In this document: positions 42,668-53,192 of the stretch, piece after piece
Layout of the letters: the number at the start of each line of letters is the position of its first letter
Numbering within the stretch: the first letter of the stretch is position 1
Assembly (NCBI GenBank): GCA_013416795.1
Contig: RQSC01000750.1
Location: 126,946-181,707 of the forward strand
Source of the DNA: Prasinococcaceae sp. CCMP 1430
Lineage: Eukaryota > Prasinodermophyta > Palmophyllophyceae > Prasinococcales > Prasinococcaceae
Direction: 5' to 3'
Length of the DNA stretch: 54,762 bases
The notes under the pieces: generated by a model
What the model was told of the DNA's origin: nothing
Databases searched by the model: none
What the model saw: only the letters and a program-made list of their open reading frames with translations
Made by a program: the position numbers and the translations under genes

Positions 42668-43235
42668 NNNNNNNNNNNNNNNNNNNNNNNNNNNNNNNNN
42701 NNNNNNNNNNNNNNNNNNNNNNNNNNNNNNNNNNNNNNNNNNNNNNNNNNNNNNNNNNNNNNNNNNNNNNNNNNNNNNNNNNNNNNNNNNNNNNNNNNNN
42801 NNNNNNNNNNNNNNNNNNNNNNNNNNNNNNNNNNNNNNNNNNNNNNNNNNNNNNNNNNNNNNNNNNNNNNNNNNNNNNNNNNNNNNNNNNNNNNNNNNNN
42901 NNNNNNNNNNNNNNNNNNNNNNNNNNNNNNNNNNNNNNNNNNNNNNNNNNNNNNNNNNNNNNNNNNNNNNNNNNNNNNNNNNNNNNNNNNNNNNNNNNNN
43001 NNNNNNNNNNNNNNNNNNNNNNNNNNNNNNNNNNNNNNNNNNNNNNNNNNNNNNNNNNNNNNNNNNNNNNNNNNNNNNNNNNNNNNNNNNNNNNNNNNNN
43101 NNNNNNNNNNNNNNNNNNNNNNNNNNNNNNNNNNNNNNNNNNNNNNNNNNNNNNNNNNNNNNNNNNNNNNNNNNNNNNNNNNNNNNNNNNNNNNNNNNNN
43201 NNNNNNNNNNNNNNNNNNNNNNNNNNNNNNNNNNN
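42668..43235. other. Assembly gap (568 N)
   Basis: Run of N between the 5' ends of CPSF1 (-) and the Smr-domain gene (+). It covers most of their shared upstream region. Confidence 0.99.
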
Positions 43236-43336
43236 CGCAGGGCGCTGGCGCGGACGCGGGCGCGGCGGGGCGGGAGCGCGCCCGGACGCGCACGCCTCCT
43301 CCGGGCCCTCCCCCCTCCCTCCCCCCGCTGGGCTGC

Positions 43337-43381
43337 ATGAGCACTAGGGGCGGCGGCGCGGCGGCCACGCAAGCCCCCACG

Positions 43382-43422
<41 letters not shown>

Positions 43423-44878
43423 GCCCGACGGCCAGCAGCAGCAGGAGCACCCGGCATGGCTCCCGCCCGCGCTGCCCTCGGACGTGATGGCGTTGCTGCA
43501 GGGCACGTCGCTGGACGACCTGACGGGGGGCGGTGGGTTTGGGCGCGCGCGCGCCGGCTCGCAGCCCGCGAACGAGAGCCGCTTCGGCACGTCGTACGGC
43601 TCGCACGCTTCGCATTTTGACAGCGATGACGAGGATCTCGGCCTGCCGCTGCCGGCGAAGGGCACCAATGGTGGCGCCACCGACCTGCGGGCGGGCGCGA
43701 GCGAATTTCGCCCGAGGCCGCAGGGCTTCACCTCGCTCGCCGGCAACGCGGGCGGCGGACTCGCTGGCCAGCAGCTGCCACAGGAGCCGTGGCAGCAGGC
43801 GGAGGTCGTCGGCGCGCTGCCGGACAACTTCCTAGGGAGCGACGACAGCACCCTGGGTAGCAACAAGGCGCAGCAACAGCCCAGCGCCTTCGGCGTCGGG
43901 CAGCAGGATCCCCGGCATGCGCAAGAGCAGCCGGCGCAGCAGGCGCGGGCGCAGGCACAGCAGCAAGGGGGCGGCGACTTCGAGGTGGCGGTGGCCGCGG
44001 CGGTCGACATGCTCTGCGCAGAGTATTCCAAGCTGCCGCGCGAGGCCGTGCACGCGTGCTACGTGCGCTGCGCGTACGACCTCGACGCCGCTTGCGAGGA
44101 GCTCGAAGTGATGGAGGACGAGGTTACAACCGCCCCCCCGGCGTTCGACGACAGCAACTTCCCGACGCTCGGCGGCGGCGGGGCGGACGCGGGCGGCTCG
44201 GGGGACGGCGGACTTTTCGCGCCGAGCCCGTACGCGGGAGTGGCCAAGCAGGCCGCCCACTTGCCCGCGCCCGTCGCCGCGGAGCGCCAGCGGGTTGCGC
44301 CGGAGCTGAGGCTGCCCGACGAGCGCGAGGCGCCCGGCGCCGGCGCGGGCCCGCGCGGCGACCGCGAGCTCACGCGCGCGGGCGCGTGGCTCCAGACAGG
44401 CGAGGCGGTGTCGTCCATGTATGCGGAGGCGCGTGCCGAGGCGAGCGACCACGCGCGCATGCGCAATGCGTACTTTGCCCAAGCCGCCGCAGCGCATCAG
44501 GCGGGCGACGGCAACGCTGCGCGCGCGCTGAGCGCCAAGGGTCGCTGGCACAACGAGCAGATGCACTCGGCGCATGCGACCGCCTCGCAGTCCATACAGG
44601 CCACGCGCTCGAAGGAGGCGGGCAAGCACGGCATGGTGGACTTGCATGGCCTGCATGTCAAGGAGGCGCTTGAGGCTGTGCGCCACGCGATCGGTGCGGC
44701 GCGCAGTCGCAAGGGCGCGCAAGGCGGCGAGCCGCAGCAGCTGCGCTTCGTCGTGGGCACAGGGCACCACTCGACGGGCGGCCGCGCCAAGCTTGCCCAG
44801 GCCGTCGAGAAGGAGCTTGCCGCGCACAAGCTGGCCATCACTCGCCCGGCAGCGGGCATGCTGGCGGTGTGGATATGA
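43337..44878 (+). CDS. PAM2-CUE-DUF1771-Smr protein (CID5/CID7-like)
   Basis: About 513 residues. A poly-Gln run of 14 follows the N-terminus. LRAGASEFRPRP (about residues 118-129) resembles the PAM2 motif that binds the MLLE domain of poly(A)-binding protein. A CUE-like ubiquitin-binding segment follows (AAVDMLCAEYSKLPREAVHA, about 220-260), then DDSNFPTLGGGG. Next is a DUF1771 helical region (YAEARAEASDHARMRNAYFA) and the C-terminal Smr domain with VDLHGLHVKEALEAV and VVGTGHHSTGG. The combination is that of plant CID5/6/7 proteins and resembles animal N4BP2. Smr domains are often endonucleases acting on stalled-ribosome mRNAs. The DxH and TGxH motifs are intact, so nuclease activity is plausible. 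The ATG at 43337 is the first after the gap; an earlier start inside the gap is possible. Confidence 0.85.
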
Positions 44879-45167
44879 TCTGCATGCCCGTAAGAGCCTT
44901 CTTTCGCCGAATGCTGCCATCGCGCAACGCGCGCCGCCGCCGCGCGCCCCCTCCTCCATTCGCCCCTGCCGCTCGTGGGTCGGTCGAATGGCTTTCTTTA
45001 CAGGCTTTATGTTGCGGAGGGGCACCAAAAATAGAGAGAAACGCCCGTGCAGCAAGTGGCACCTATGCGTGCGCACACTGCAGGAACGAGACGGTGTGTG
45101 AGCCCTCCACCTCTCGGCGGCGACGCCGCACTCGATGGAAACGTGCAGCGCCCCTTCAGCTGGGCCC

Positions 45168-46351
45168 TTACAGGGGGGACAGCAACAGCTGCTTGTCGAG
45201 CTGTATCCCAAAAACGTACAGCAATCCAGACGCCTGTTGGTACGACAGCTTGCCGTACGAGCCAGTGATGCGGAACACGAGCGTGCGAGCATTGCTGACG
45301 TTTCCAGCGCCCATGCCCGAGGGGGTCTGGCGAGAGCTCTTGACGCTGCTCTCGCCGCGGCAGGCGAGGTCGTCGATATCGCACGCGGGTGCATCCTCCT
45401 CGTTCGAAACGTCGTACGTGGCGCTGTGGATGCAGTATCCCATGGCGGTGAGCGTGGCGGCCGATTCGAGGAGCAGTTCTGGCTTGCGGTTCTCGTCCTG
45501 GCACGGCGGTGGTGAGCGAGGCGCGCAGCAGGGCCCGCAGGTCAGAGGCGACGCTTCGGTGGTCACTCGCGCGTAGCCTCCCTCTCGACCACAGCGCGCG
45601 CGCGGGCACAGGTGTCCTCTCGCGCGCCGCGCCCGCACCTGGATCTTGACGAGCGTGAACTCCGGATGCTCCTCGTTGCAAATGCCGACGTTGTTCTGCC
45701 TCCAAGTGTCCATGTGCAAGTCGGCGACGCTGGGCGCGCAGTTGGTGCAGTGCTCCTGCATGTTGAGTTCGAGCAGGTGCAAATCCTCCACCTGCTGGCC
45801 GCGCGCGTCGGTCAGGAAGTAGCGGTTGCGCGCCAGCTTCACGCCGGTCCCGTCGTCGGCGTCAATGGTCTCCAGAAAGGCGCGTTCCACGCGCAGGCCC
45901 AGGCCGTTCAGCACCCTGTTCGCGCCGCACGCGTGCCCGTTCGCGCGGGTCAGCCCTTGCGCCACCGCGCCACGCAGGCCAGCCGCCGCCGCGCAGGCCA
46001 GCCGCGCGGGCAGACGCAGACGCACCATGCGCTCACGCGCACGAGCCCCGGGTAGTCCTTCACCGTGACGTCAAGCACGGTGTAGTCAGCGTCCTCGTCG
46101 TTGCTCGCCGTCACGAAGGCGATGTCGCACGCCTCGTACGCCTTCTCGTCGGCGATGGGCGGCGAGTCCGCCACCGCCGCGGCGCACCGCCGGCGGGTGC
46201 GCGCGCGCGCGNGGCCGCGGGAGAGGGCGGGGCGGCGGGGGAAGGAGGGGGGGGGAGGGGGCAGCGTGGGCGCGGCGCCACGCGCGCTGTGGCGCCACGA
46301 GCACGCGCCAGCCGGCGGCGGCGCAGTGGGCAAAGATCTTCTCTTTTTCAT
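45168..46351 (-). CDS. Double ACT-domain protein, probably plastid (ACR11/12-like)
   Basis: Three exons: 46351-46026, 45915-45639 and 45497-45168. Introns are 110 and 141 nt (donors GTGCGT and GTGCGG, CAG acceptors). Phases match and give about 310 residues. The N-terminus (MKKRRSLPTAPPPAGACSW) is basic, Ser/Pro/Arg-rich and fits a plastid transit peptide. The first ACT domain is rebuilt across intron 1 as YTVLDVTVKDYPGLVRVSAW plus VLNGLGLRVERAFLETIDA. The second spans intron 2 as FTLVKIQDENRKPELLLESA plus TLTAMGYCIHSATYDV. ACT domains bind small regulators such as amino acids. ACR11 and ACR12 of plants are plastid double-ACT proteins linked to glutamine synthetase regulation; the assignment to them is by architecture. 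An N lies at 46212 in exon 1. Confidence 0.78.
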
Positions 46352-46557
46352 TTCCGAGCGTTTACATTCACAGATTTCTGAACAAAAACAAAACACGTAT
46401 AATGCTAATTTCGTATCTGAATTACCGTCATTTGAAGGGTGACCGCGGCCGGCGGCGGCGGGCGCGTCGGCAGCGCGGTCGGCTTTGGGTTGAATTTTTA
46501 GGGTTTATTTTGGTCATCGTGGCAGGGTTTATTTTGCAGGCGTTCGCGTTCGAACGC

Positions 46558-46589
<32 letters not shown>

Positions 46590-46729
46590 TAGCGGCGCCC
46601 CACAGCGCGCGCTGCCGCGCCTCGCGCCTCGCGCCTGTGGCCTCGCGGCCTCGTCGCCTCGTGCCTCGCGGCCTCGTCGCCTCGTCGCCTCGCGGCCTCG
46701 CGGCATCGGCCGACCGCCCGGCGCGAGCG
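46352..46729. promoter_or_regulatory. Divergent 5' interval between ACT protein and MRNIP, with telo-box direct repeat
   Basis: AT-rich from about 46352 to 46440. The 13-mer AGGGTTTATTTTG occurs twice (46500-46512 and 46524-46536), each containing a telo-box core. From 46615 to 46712 there is a degenerate tandem array of CTCGCGGC and CTCGTCGC units. Likely a bidirectional promoter. Confidence 0.5.
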
Positions 46730-47653
46730 ATGGTGCAGGAGTTCTGGGCGGTGCGCTGCGGCCCCTGCGGCGCCTACCAGGTCACGCAGAAGAAGAAGTC
46801 GATGAAGCTCGCGTGCGTGGCGTGCGGCGAGAGGCGCACCATCCGGTCTGTGCTCATGGCGTCGAACGACGCGAGGGACTGCCGAGCGTTCGTGCAGGCG
46901 CGCAGCGCGGAGGCGGGGAGGGCGCAGGAGCTGGCCGCTGCTCGGGGGGGCACAAGAGGAGCTGGCGGCTTCGGCAACAGCGACGGCGACTACGAAGACG
47001 GCGACTGCGGCGACTACGACGACTACGACGCATTTGCCGGCGCAGGCCACCCCGCGGGCTCCGATGAGCTCGCCCCGCAGGCCCGCACGCTTGCCGACCT
47101 GGAGGCTGAGGCCGAACAAGAGGCTGCGGACGAAGGGCGCCGCGCGGGGAGGGGGCAACCCGATCCTGGCGCGGCGGACGGCAGCAGCGGCGACGCCAGC
47201 GGCGACCCACGGCGCGGGCGTTGGCAAAGGACTGTGGGCACGAAGGGCACCTGGAGCGCCTTCCTCGGCAGCGACGACGAGGAGGCGGGCGGCAGCGGTG
47301 GCGGGAGTGCCGCCGAACTAATACCCAGTGGCACGCGGCCTCGGCCGCCCCTGGGGCCGCCGACGGAATCTCCTCCGCTGCAGCAGCAGCAGCAGCAGCA
47401 GCCGAGCGAGCAGCAGCAGCAGCAGCAGCGCATTGTGCCTGCGTGTGGTCAGCAGCGACCCGCCAAGGGCGCCAGGCGCGACGGCGGGTGGAGCGACAGG
47501 TGGGGCGCGTGGGCGCAGGCTGCGCCTCCGGCGCAACCGGCAGCCGCGCCTGCGATCTGCAAGGAGAACCAGCAGGCACGAGCCAATCGCCAGGGTGAGG
47601 GCAGCGCAAGCGCGGGCGACGGCGACTTCTGGGCCGACCTACTCGACGGCTAG
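46730..47653 (+). CDS. MRNIP-like protein (MRN complex-interacting protein)
   Basis: About 307 residues. The N-terminus is the conserved MRNIP/UPF0544 zinc-binding domain: MVQEFWAVRCGPCGAYQVTQ, then KLACVACGERRTIRSVL with two CxxC pairs, and DARDCRAFVQARS. The rest is acidic and low complexity with two poly-Gln runs. A conserved short segment, WSAFLGSDDEE, lies near residue 180, and WADLLDG ends the protein. In animals MRNIP supports the MRE11-RAD50-NBS1 complex in double-strand break signalling and protects stalled replication forks. The ATG at 46730 matches the family start. Single exon; the stop is only 95 bases from that of the J-protein gene. Confidence 0.87.
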   Translation: MVQEFWAVRCGPCGAYQVTQKKKSMKLACVACGERRTIRSVLMASNDARDCRAFVQARSAEAGRAQELAAARGGTRGAGGFGNSDGDYEDGDCGDYDDYDAFAGAGHPAGSDELAPQARTLADLEAEAEQEAADEGRRAGRGQPDPGAADGSSGDASGDPRRGRWQRTVGTKGTWSAFLGSDDEEAGGSGGGSAAELIPSGTRPRPPLGPPTESPPLQQQQQQQPSEQQQQQQRIVPACGQQRPAKGARRDGGWSDRWGAWAQAAPPAQPAAAPAICKENQQARANRQGEGSASAGDGDFWADLLDG

Positions 47654-47748
47654 AGCTGGAGCCCGGAGGCGGGTGACGGGAGCGTGAGGCGTCGGCACTG
47701 TCTGCAGGAGCTCGGTCGCGTGCGAGAGAAGTGTTGCTGGCCTGTGAT

Positions 47749-48953
47749 TTACTGCAGGCCCTTGAGCGCGCCCTTGACGGCGGTCTTCTGCGCTTCGGTC
47801 AGCTCTTGGGTGGGAAAGCGCACGTCGAATGTGATGAGCAGGTTGCCCTTCGCTGGCCCGCCCTTGATGGGCATGCCCTCGCCGCCCACTGTCACGGTGT
47901 CACCGGGCCTGAGCACACCCTCGACTGGCACGCGGATGTCGCGGCCGTCGAGCGATTTGAGCGAGACTGTGAAGCCGCAGAGCGCCTGGCTCAGCGTGCA
48001 CGTCATGGCCACGCATAAATCGTCGCCCTTTCGCGTGAAGTGCCCGTGGGGAGCCTCCGCCACCACGAACTGCACGTCGGCGCCACGCTCGCCCTTTCCC
48101 TCAAAGGTGATCTTTGTGCCGGCCTTCCAGCCGGGCTTGACCTCGATCTCCATCGGCTCGGACGGCTTTCCGTCGGAGCGATGGAGCTTGAACTTCTTCG
48201 TCGTGCCCCTGTAGAGCTCATCCAACGTACACTTGAGTTCCACTGTCTGCGGCCGCGGGCGGCGCAGGTTATACGGCGCCGACCTGGAGCGCGCGAAGCC
48301 GCCTAGGCCGTCAGGGCCCGTGTCCATGCCGCTGAAGCCTCCCATCGAAGAGGCGGCGTGACCGAACGGAGAAGCGCGCCCGCCCATGCCGCCCATGTCG
48401 GCCGCGCCGCCGCCGCCAAAAAACATCTTGAAGATGCGCTCAGCGTCGTCGCCGCCGAAGGAGTACTGCATTCCAGGGCCGCCGCCCGCGAAGGTGCCGC
48501 CGCCACTCGGCGCGAAGCCCGACGCGGCGAAGCCTGGCCCGGGCGGCGCACCAGCTGCGCCCGGCGGTGGGGCGCCGCCCTTCAGCCCCTCCTCGCCGTA
48601 CGCGTCGTACACCTGCCGCTTGGTCTCGTCGCTGAGCACGTCGTACGCCTCGGATATCTCCTTGAACTTTTCTTCATTGCCGGTCTTCTTGCGATCGGGG
48701 TGGTAGAGCATCGCCTTCTTCTTGTACGCCTTCTTCAGCTCATCATCCTGCGCGACGTACGACGGCAAAACGCAGGAAGCGCGGTGGTTCCAGCCCCGGC
48801 CGTTAGCGAGTGCGCGGAGAGACTGCTTCGAGAGGCGGGCTGCTGGCGGCAGTCCGGTCGCACCGGCAGGCGCACACGAACCTTCACATCCCGAGAGACG
48901 CCCAAGATGGCGTAGTAGTCTCTGCCCTTCGCGTTCCACAGTAATCCACACAT
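47749..48953 (-). CDS. Type II J-protein (DNAJB/Sis1-like Hsp40)
   Basis: Two exons, 48953-48882 and 48747-47749, with a 134-nt intron (GTTCGT donor, CGCGCAG acceptor). Splicing rebuilds the J-domain start [20 protein letters not shown], followed by [16 protein letters not shown] with the HPD motif that stimulates Hsp70 ATPase. A Gly/Phe/Met-rich linker follows, with FKMFFGGGG. Two DnaJ C-terminal beta domains come next ([20 protein letters not shown], then [17 protein letters not shown]) and a dimerisation end ([15 protein letters not shown]). No zinc-finger CxxCxGxG repeats, so it is type II. About 356 residues. The start ([11 protein letters not shown]) is tentative: the frame runs further upstream without an ATG and a separate first exon cannot be excluded. 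There is no clear ER signal or KDEL. Confidence 0.87.
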
Positions 48954-49735
48954 CACGACCGACGCCAGCGACGCCAGCGAGGAGGGCGCGCACAAGTCAG
49001 AGAGAGGGCGCGGCCTGAGTCAAGGCGTCACGCCCCCTGCGCCGGCGGCGCGGCGCGCACGCACCATGCCCACCCCTCCTCCGAGGCACCCCAACCCGCA
49101 CCGCCCCACCCGCTCGGTCGGTCGGTCTCCCCTGAGCCACGCAGTCAGTCCGCTCGGCCCGAGTCTGTACTGCACGCCACGGTCGTGGCGCGCGCGCGCG
49201 CTGTGGCGCCCCGCTGCTCTCAGTCCCGCGTAAAACTCGGCCCTGCTGCGGCCACAAAAACCTTGCCCCCAAAAAAGAAAAAGAATTCACCGAAAATAAA
49301 AAGTGGTATCGTTGAGTGGGAACCGGGTGCCGCGGCTCGCACTCGTTTTTGGGGGTCGACGGACCGTTTTCCGAGTTCAAAAATGATTCATTACAAACCG
49401 CGGATTGGAATTCGTGGGGGGTCCCCGCGGTTCCCCGGCGCGCCCCGCGGCCGAATTCGAGTCTCTGACCGCGCGCGCGCGAGCGTGGTGGTGGTGGTGT
49501 GGGGTGGGGTGGGGTGGGTGGGGGTGGGGTCACAGTGCGCCCGGCTGTGCGCGGGGTGCCCTGGGCGTCCCCACGCCCTGCGGACCTGCCGCCTCGAAGC
49601 TCGCACGCGCGAGCGCGAGGCCCGCCCCCGCCCGCGCGGCCCAGGGGGCGGCGACGGGCGCTGCTGCGAGGCGGGCGACGTTGGGAGCGGGGGCATTGGG
49701 GGGGATGGGTGCGGGCTGTGGGCGCGGGCGCGCAC
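48954..49735. other. Region between J-protein and adenylate kinase exon
   Basis: Same-strand genes on both sides. The part near 49235-49400 is AT-richer with CCCAAAAAAG and TTTTTGGGGG and looks like a promoter for the J-protein. GGGGT units at 49487-49530 form a G-rich simple repeat. I looked here for the missing adenylate kinase exons and found none. Confidence 0.45.
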
Positions 49736-50290
49736 CTGGAGCACGGCGTTGGGCCGGATGCCGGCCTCCTCGAGCGCGGACGCCTGGTCGCTCGAGCGGG
49801 GGTACCCGTCGAGCAGCCAGCCCGCCTCGCAGTCGGGCTGCGCGAGCCTGTCGACGATCATGTCGACGATGATCTCATTGGGTACGAGCTGGCCGGCGTC
49901 CATGCACTTCTTGGCTTCGGCGCCGGCGGGGGTGCCCTCGGCGACGGCCGCGCGCAGCAGGTCGCCGGCCGAGATGTGGGTGAGGCCGTACTTGGCGGAG
50001 ATGAGCTCGCACTGCGTGCCCTTGCCCGACGCGGGCGCGCCCGAGATGATCACCTGCAGCCTGGCGCGCGCGGCTGCGCGCCGCGCGGCGGCGGGGGCGA
50101 AGGAGGAGGGGCGAGCGAGGCTGGGCAAGCCAGCTCGGGGAACGGGCGGAGGAGAAGAGCGCCGATCGACCTCATCGCTGCGCCGATGGAGGCTGCGGAC
50201 GGCGCTGGCGGTGCGGGCGGCGGGAACTCGCCCGCCAATGGTGGGCCCGCGGCCGCGGAGGCTTCGGCTGACGCGGCTGATGCGCCTCAT
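49736..50290 (-). CDS. Adenylate kinase core, C-terminal part missing
   Basis: The exon encodes a P-loop and NMP-binding half of an adenylate kinase, resembling plant plastid ADK: LQVIISGAPASGKGTQCELI, then HISAGDLLRAAV, GQLVPNEIIVDMI and GWLLDGYPRSSDQASAL, ending NAVLQ at a GTGCGC donor (49736). The catalytic Lys of the P-loop and the GWLLDGYPR nucleotide motif are present. The expected continuation (VPDE-LVERV-GRR, the LID domain and C-terminal helices, about 110 residues) is not found in the 780 bases before the next gene. The N-terminal extension from the ATG at 50290 is Arg/Ser/Ala-rich (RPSSFAPAAARRAAARA) and suits a plastid transit peptide. That extension overlaps the first exon of the + strand gene. 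Either the gene is broken, its other exons are misassembled, or an intron is unusually long. Confidence 0.7.
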
Positions 50291-52969
50291 GCGGGTAAGG
50301 CGGGCTCCGCCGAACAGGTGCTGGCGCGCGCGCCCGTCTCGGCAGCATTTGCGTACGGCACAGGCGGCACGCACGAGGAGCACGCTGAGGTGGACGACGA
50401 CTCGGACGCAGAGGAACTCGAAGCGCTGCTGGCGGAGGAGGATGCGCGGGTCGTGAGGGAGCGCGCGCGCGCTGGCGAGGGCGGCAGCGTGCTTACGGCC
50501 CCTTTCGCCCAACGCGGCGACGGGACCCGCACACGGCAAGAGCGCATCGTACTGCGCACCATCGAGCTGTCGCATGGCACCTCGTACGACAACGCAGAGC
50601 TGGAAGCTGAGGTGGACGCGGCGCTCGAAGGCCTCGTGCGGCGGACGGAGGCCACAGGCAGCGCGAGCGGCGGAACGAGCCCGACCCGCGCTGGCACAGG
50701 TGCTGGATCGTCGCGCGGCGTCTCCGTCGACGTGGGTGTTGATGGCGCGCTGGATGCGCTGGTGGATGAGCTCGCCGTCGATCACGTCGAGGCTGTCCAC
50801 TCCGTCGCTGATCAGAGCGCGGCCGTCGTCGAAGTCGCGGGCGAGCCCGACGAGCTCGAGCGCATCGAGGAAAGCGAGCAGGCTGTCGACGTGTTCCTTC
50901 GAGGCGAAGGCGAATCATCAGGCGAGGCTTGCTCGAGCCCGATGCACGACGATGCCTACGCAGCAGGCGCGTCGAGCTGCGAGGAAAGTGCTGAAGCGGA
51001 AGCAGATGCTCAAACTAGTGCGGGGGATCACGTGGCAGTCCAAGAGCTATGGCCATCCAGCGAAGGGGCGCGCGCGGAGCTCGAATCGAAAGCAATTCAA
51101 GTTGACACGATGGGGGTTGACGTCAGCGATTACTCCAGGTGAGCAACACACGCACTGGCATGGGCGGCTGCGCGCGCGGTCGCGAGAGTGCGAATGCCCG
51201 AACATGCCTTTGAGTGTTCTGACGCAAGCTGTACGCGGACGGTCGCCGGCAGCTCCTCCCTGTCGACGCCCACGAGCGTCGACACTGAGCGCACGCGAAA
51301 GACCGAGGCCGCGCCTGAGCGCGTCGTGGTGACCGTCGCCTCCACGGAGGAGGCACTCCTAGGTGCTCTGCGTGCCTCGTCTATCGCGAGGCAGCGGCAG
51401 GAAACAGCCGACTGGGAGGCGTTTCGAGGTGCACTCAGTGCCGCGGAGCGACGCGTAGAGGCCGCGAAGGCCGCCGTCGAGGAAGAGCGTGCGCGAGCCA
51501 AACGCGAAGCGGGCGCAGCTGACAGCGAGCGCACCCAACTGCTTGAGAAGCTCGCGGCCGCCGTGGCAAGGGCTGACGCCGCAGAGCGCCGCGTGACTGA
51601 GCTCGAGCGCGAGCGCCACGCGTGGGAGGACCAGCGCACGCGCCTTCAGGCCGAGCTGCGAGCGTCTGCGTACAACGTAGCCACTGCCATGACGCCTGCA
51701 GGTGGGGTTGGTGCGCACGAGGCGCGCGTGCAGCGACTTGAGGACCGAATATATGCACAGCCGCATGCCCTGCCGCCTCCCTGGATCATTCACTTCGGCG
51801 ATGTGCGCCCGGCGACTGCGCCGGGAACCTCGCCGCCTTCGTCCTCGCACGAGCACGCGCACGCACGCTCCGGCATGGGGGCCCAGGGCGGCGCCAATGC
51901 GCCCGACCACAGCTTGCCAATGCCCGAGGCTCCGCCGCCCGCGCAATACCGCCCGGCAACCGCGGGAGGATACACCTATGCTTTTCGCCCCGACTACGGA
52001 CGCTGGGATGGATTGCTGTCCTCGCGCTCGGCCCTGTCTGGCGCGGCAGCTGGCCGCTTCTGGCCGTCGACGCACAGCGCGCAAATGGAGGAGCTCGAGG
52101 CCCGAGCCATGAGGCGATCGCGGGCGCGACGATCAGCGCGCGAGCTTGCCGCCAGTGCGGCCGCTCAGGAGGCGCGCGCGCGAGCGGTAGCCAGCGCAGC
52201 CGCCGCTGCACGTGCAGAGGCACTCGGCGCCGTCGGCGCCCCGTACAGAGCCAAGGGGGATGGCGAGGAGGTCAAAGGCGCCGAGGCTGACGAAGCGGAG
52301 CGCATGGCGGGGGCAACCGCTGCGGAGGCCGCATGGCAGCGGCGCGAAGCTGTCGAGGCACAGGCGCGTGTACGTGTCGAAGTGCGCGCATGCTCTCAGG
52401 AAGACGAGGAGCGTGCACGTGCCAAGCTGGCGGCGCAGATTGAGCGCGAGAACGCACACTTCGTGCCCAAACGCGGCGCATTTCGCGGTTGGAAAGTGCA
52501 ACAGCGAGAGGACAGGTGCGTGGCGGCGCGCGAGCTTTCAGTGCGCGGCCACTCGCCATCCTGTGCGAGTAGCCCGTTGCAACCCACCGACTGACGCGAC
52601 GCCTCCCACACAACCCCATCCCCGGCCCCCGCAAACACACACACACGCACGCACCACCGCTCGCCTTGCCTGCCTCCTCCTTTCCCCCCCTTTTGAAAAC
52701 GACCGCCCAACAGGAGAGCGTATGACGGTCGCCTTGCTGCGGTCCCATCGCTCAAGAGGGCGCTCGCGCCAGATGCTCGCACAACGGAGCGCGCGCATGG
52801 TGGCGATGAGCGCGGCCTCAGCTCGTATGAGCGCGAGCTGGAGGGCATCCGCATGCAGTACCATGCGCAGAAGCTCGAGATGGGTCGCCGGCAGCGCGAG
52901 GCCGCATTGCAGCAACCACCAGTGCAGCAACTGCTCCACCTTCAGCCGCAGGCACAGCAGGCGCAATGA
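50186..52969 (+). CDS. Unrecognised coiled-coil protein
   Basis: Three exons by phase matching: 50186-51138, 51253-52515 and 52714-52969. Introns are 114 and 198 nt (donors GTGAGC and GTGCGT, CAG acceptors). The total is 823 residues. I do not recognise the family. Exon 1 is acidic with DDDSDAEELEALLAEEDARV and a conserved-looking EAEVDAALEGLV region. Exon 2 contains a long Glu/Arg/Ala coiled coil, then a less biased section (PPPWIIHFGDV and YRPATAGGYTYAFRPDYG) and a second Ala/Arg/Glu helix. Exon 3 joins as VQQREDRRAYDGRLAAVPSL, continues through SSYERELEGIRMQYHAQKLE and ends in a Gln-rich tail. No transmembrane segment. The middle Tyr/Arg-rich patch recalls proteins of the cytoskeleton or axoneme, but this is a guess. 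The start is the first ATG in frame after the adenylate kinase exon. Confidence 0.6.
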
Positions 52970-53192
52970 CGGCACGATGAGCGCCCGCGCCACGATCAAC
53001 GCGATTCCCCGACATCGTAAGGTACACACGGTATGCTCTCTACTCACGCATTTTGGCGTGCGTGTGTACAGTGCGTGTGCTCGACTGTCGGGCACGCTCA
53101 TCGTCAACGAGGCAGAGGCTGCCTCAGAATACAGTAAAGGCGTTCGCGCGCACGCGCACGCGCGCGCATGCTTGGGCAGTGGGCACCCATTA

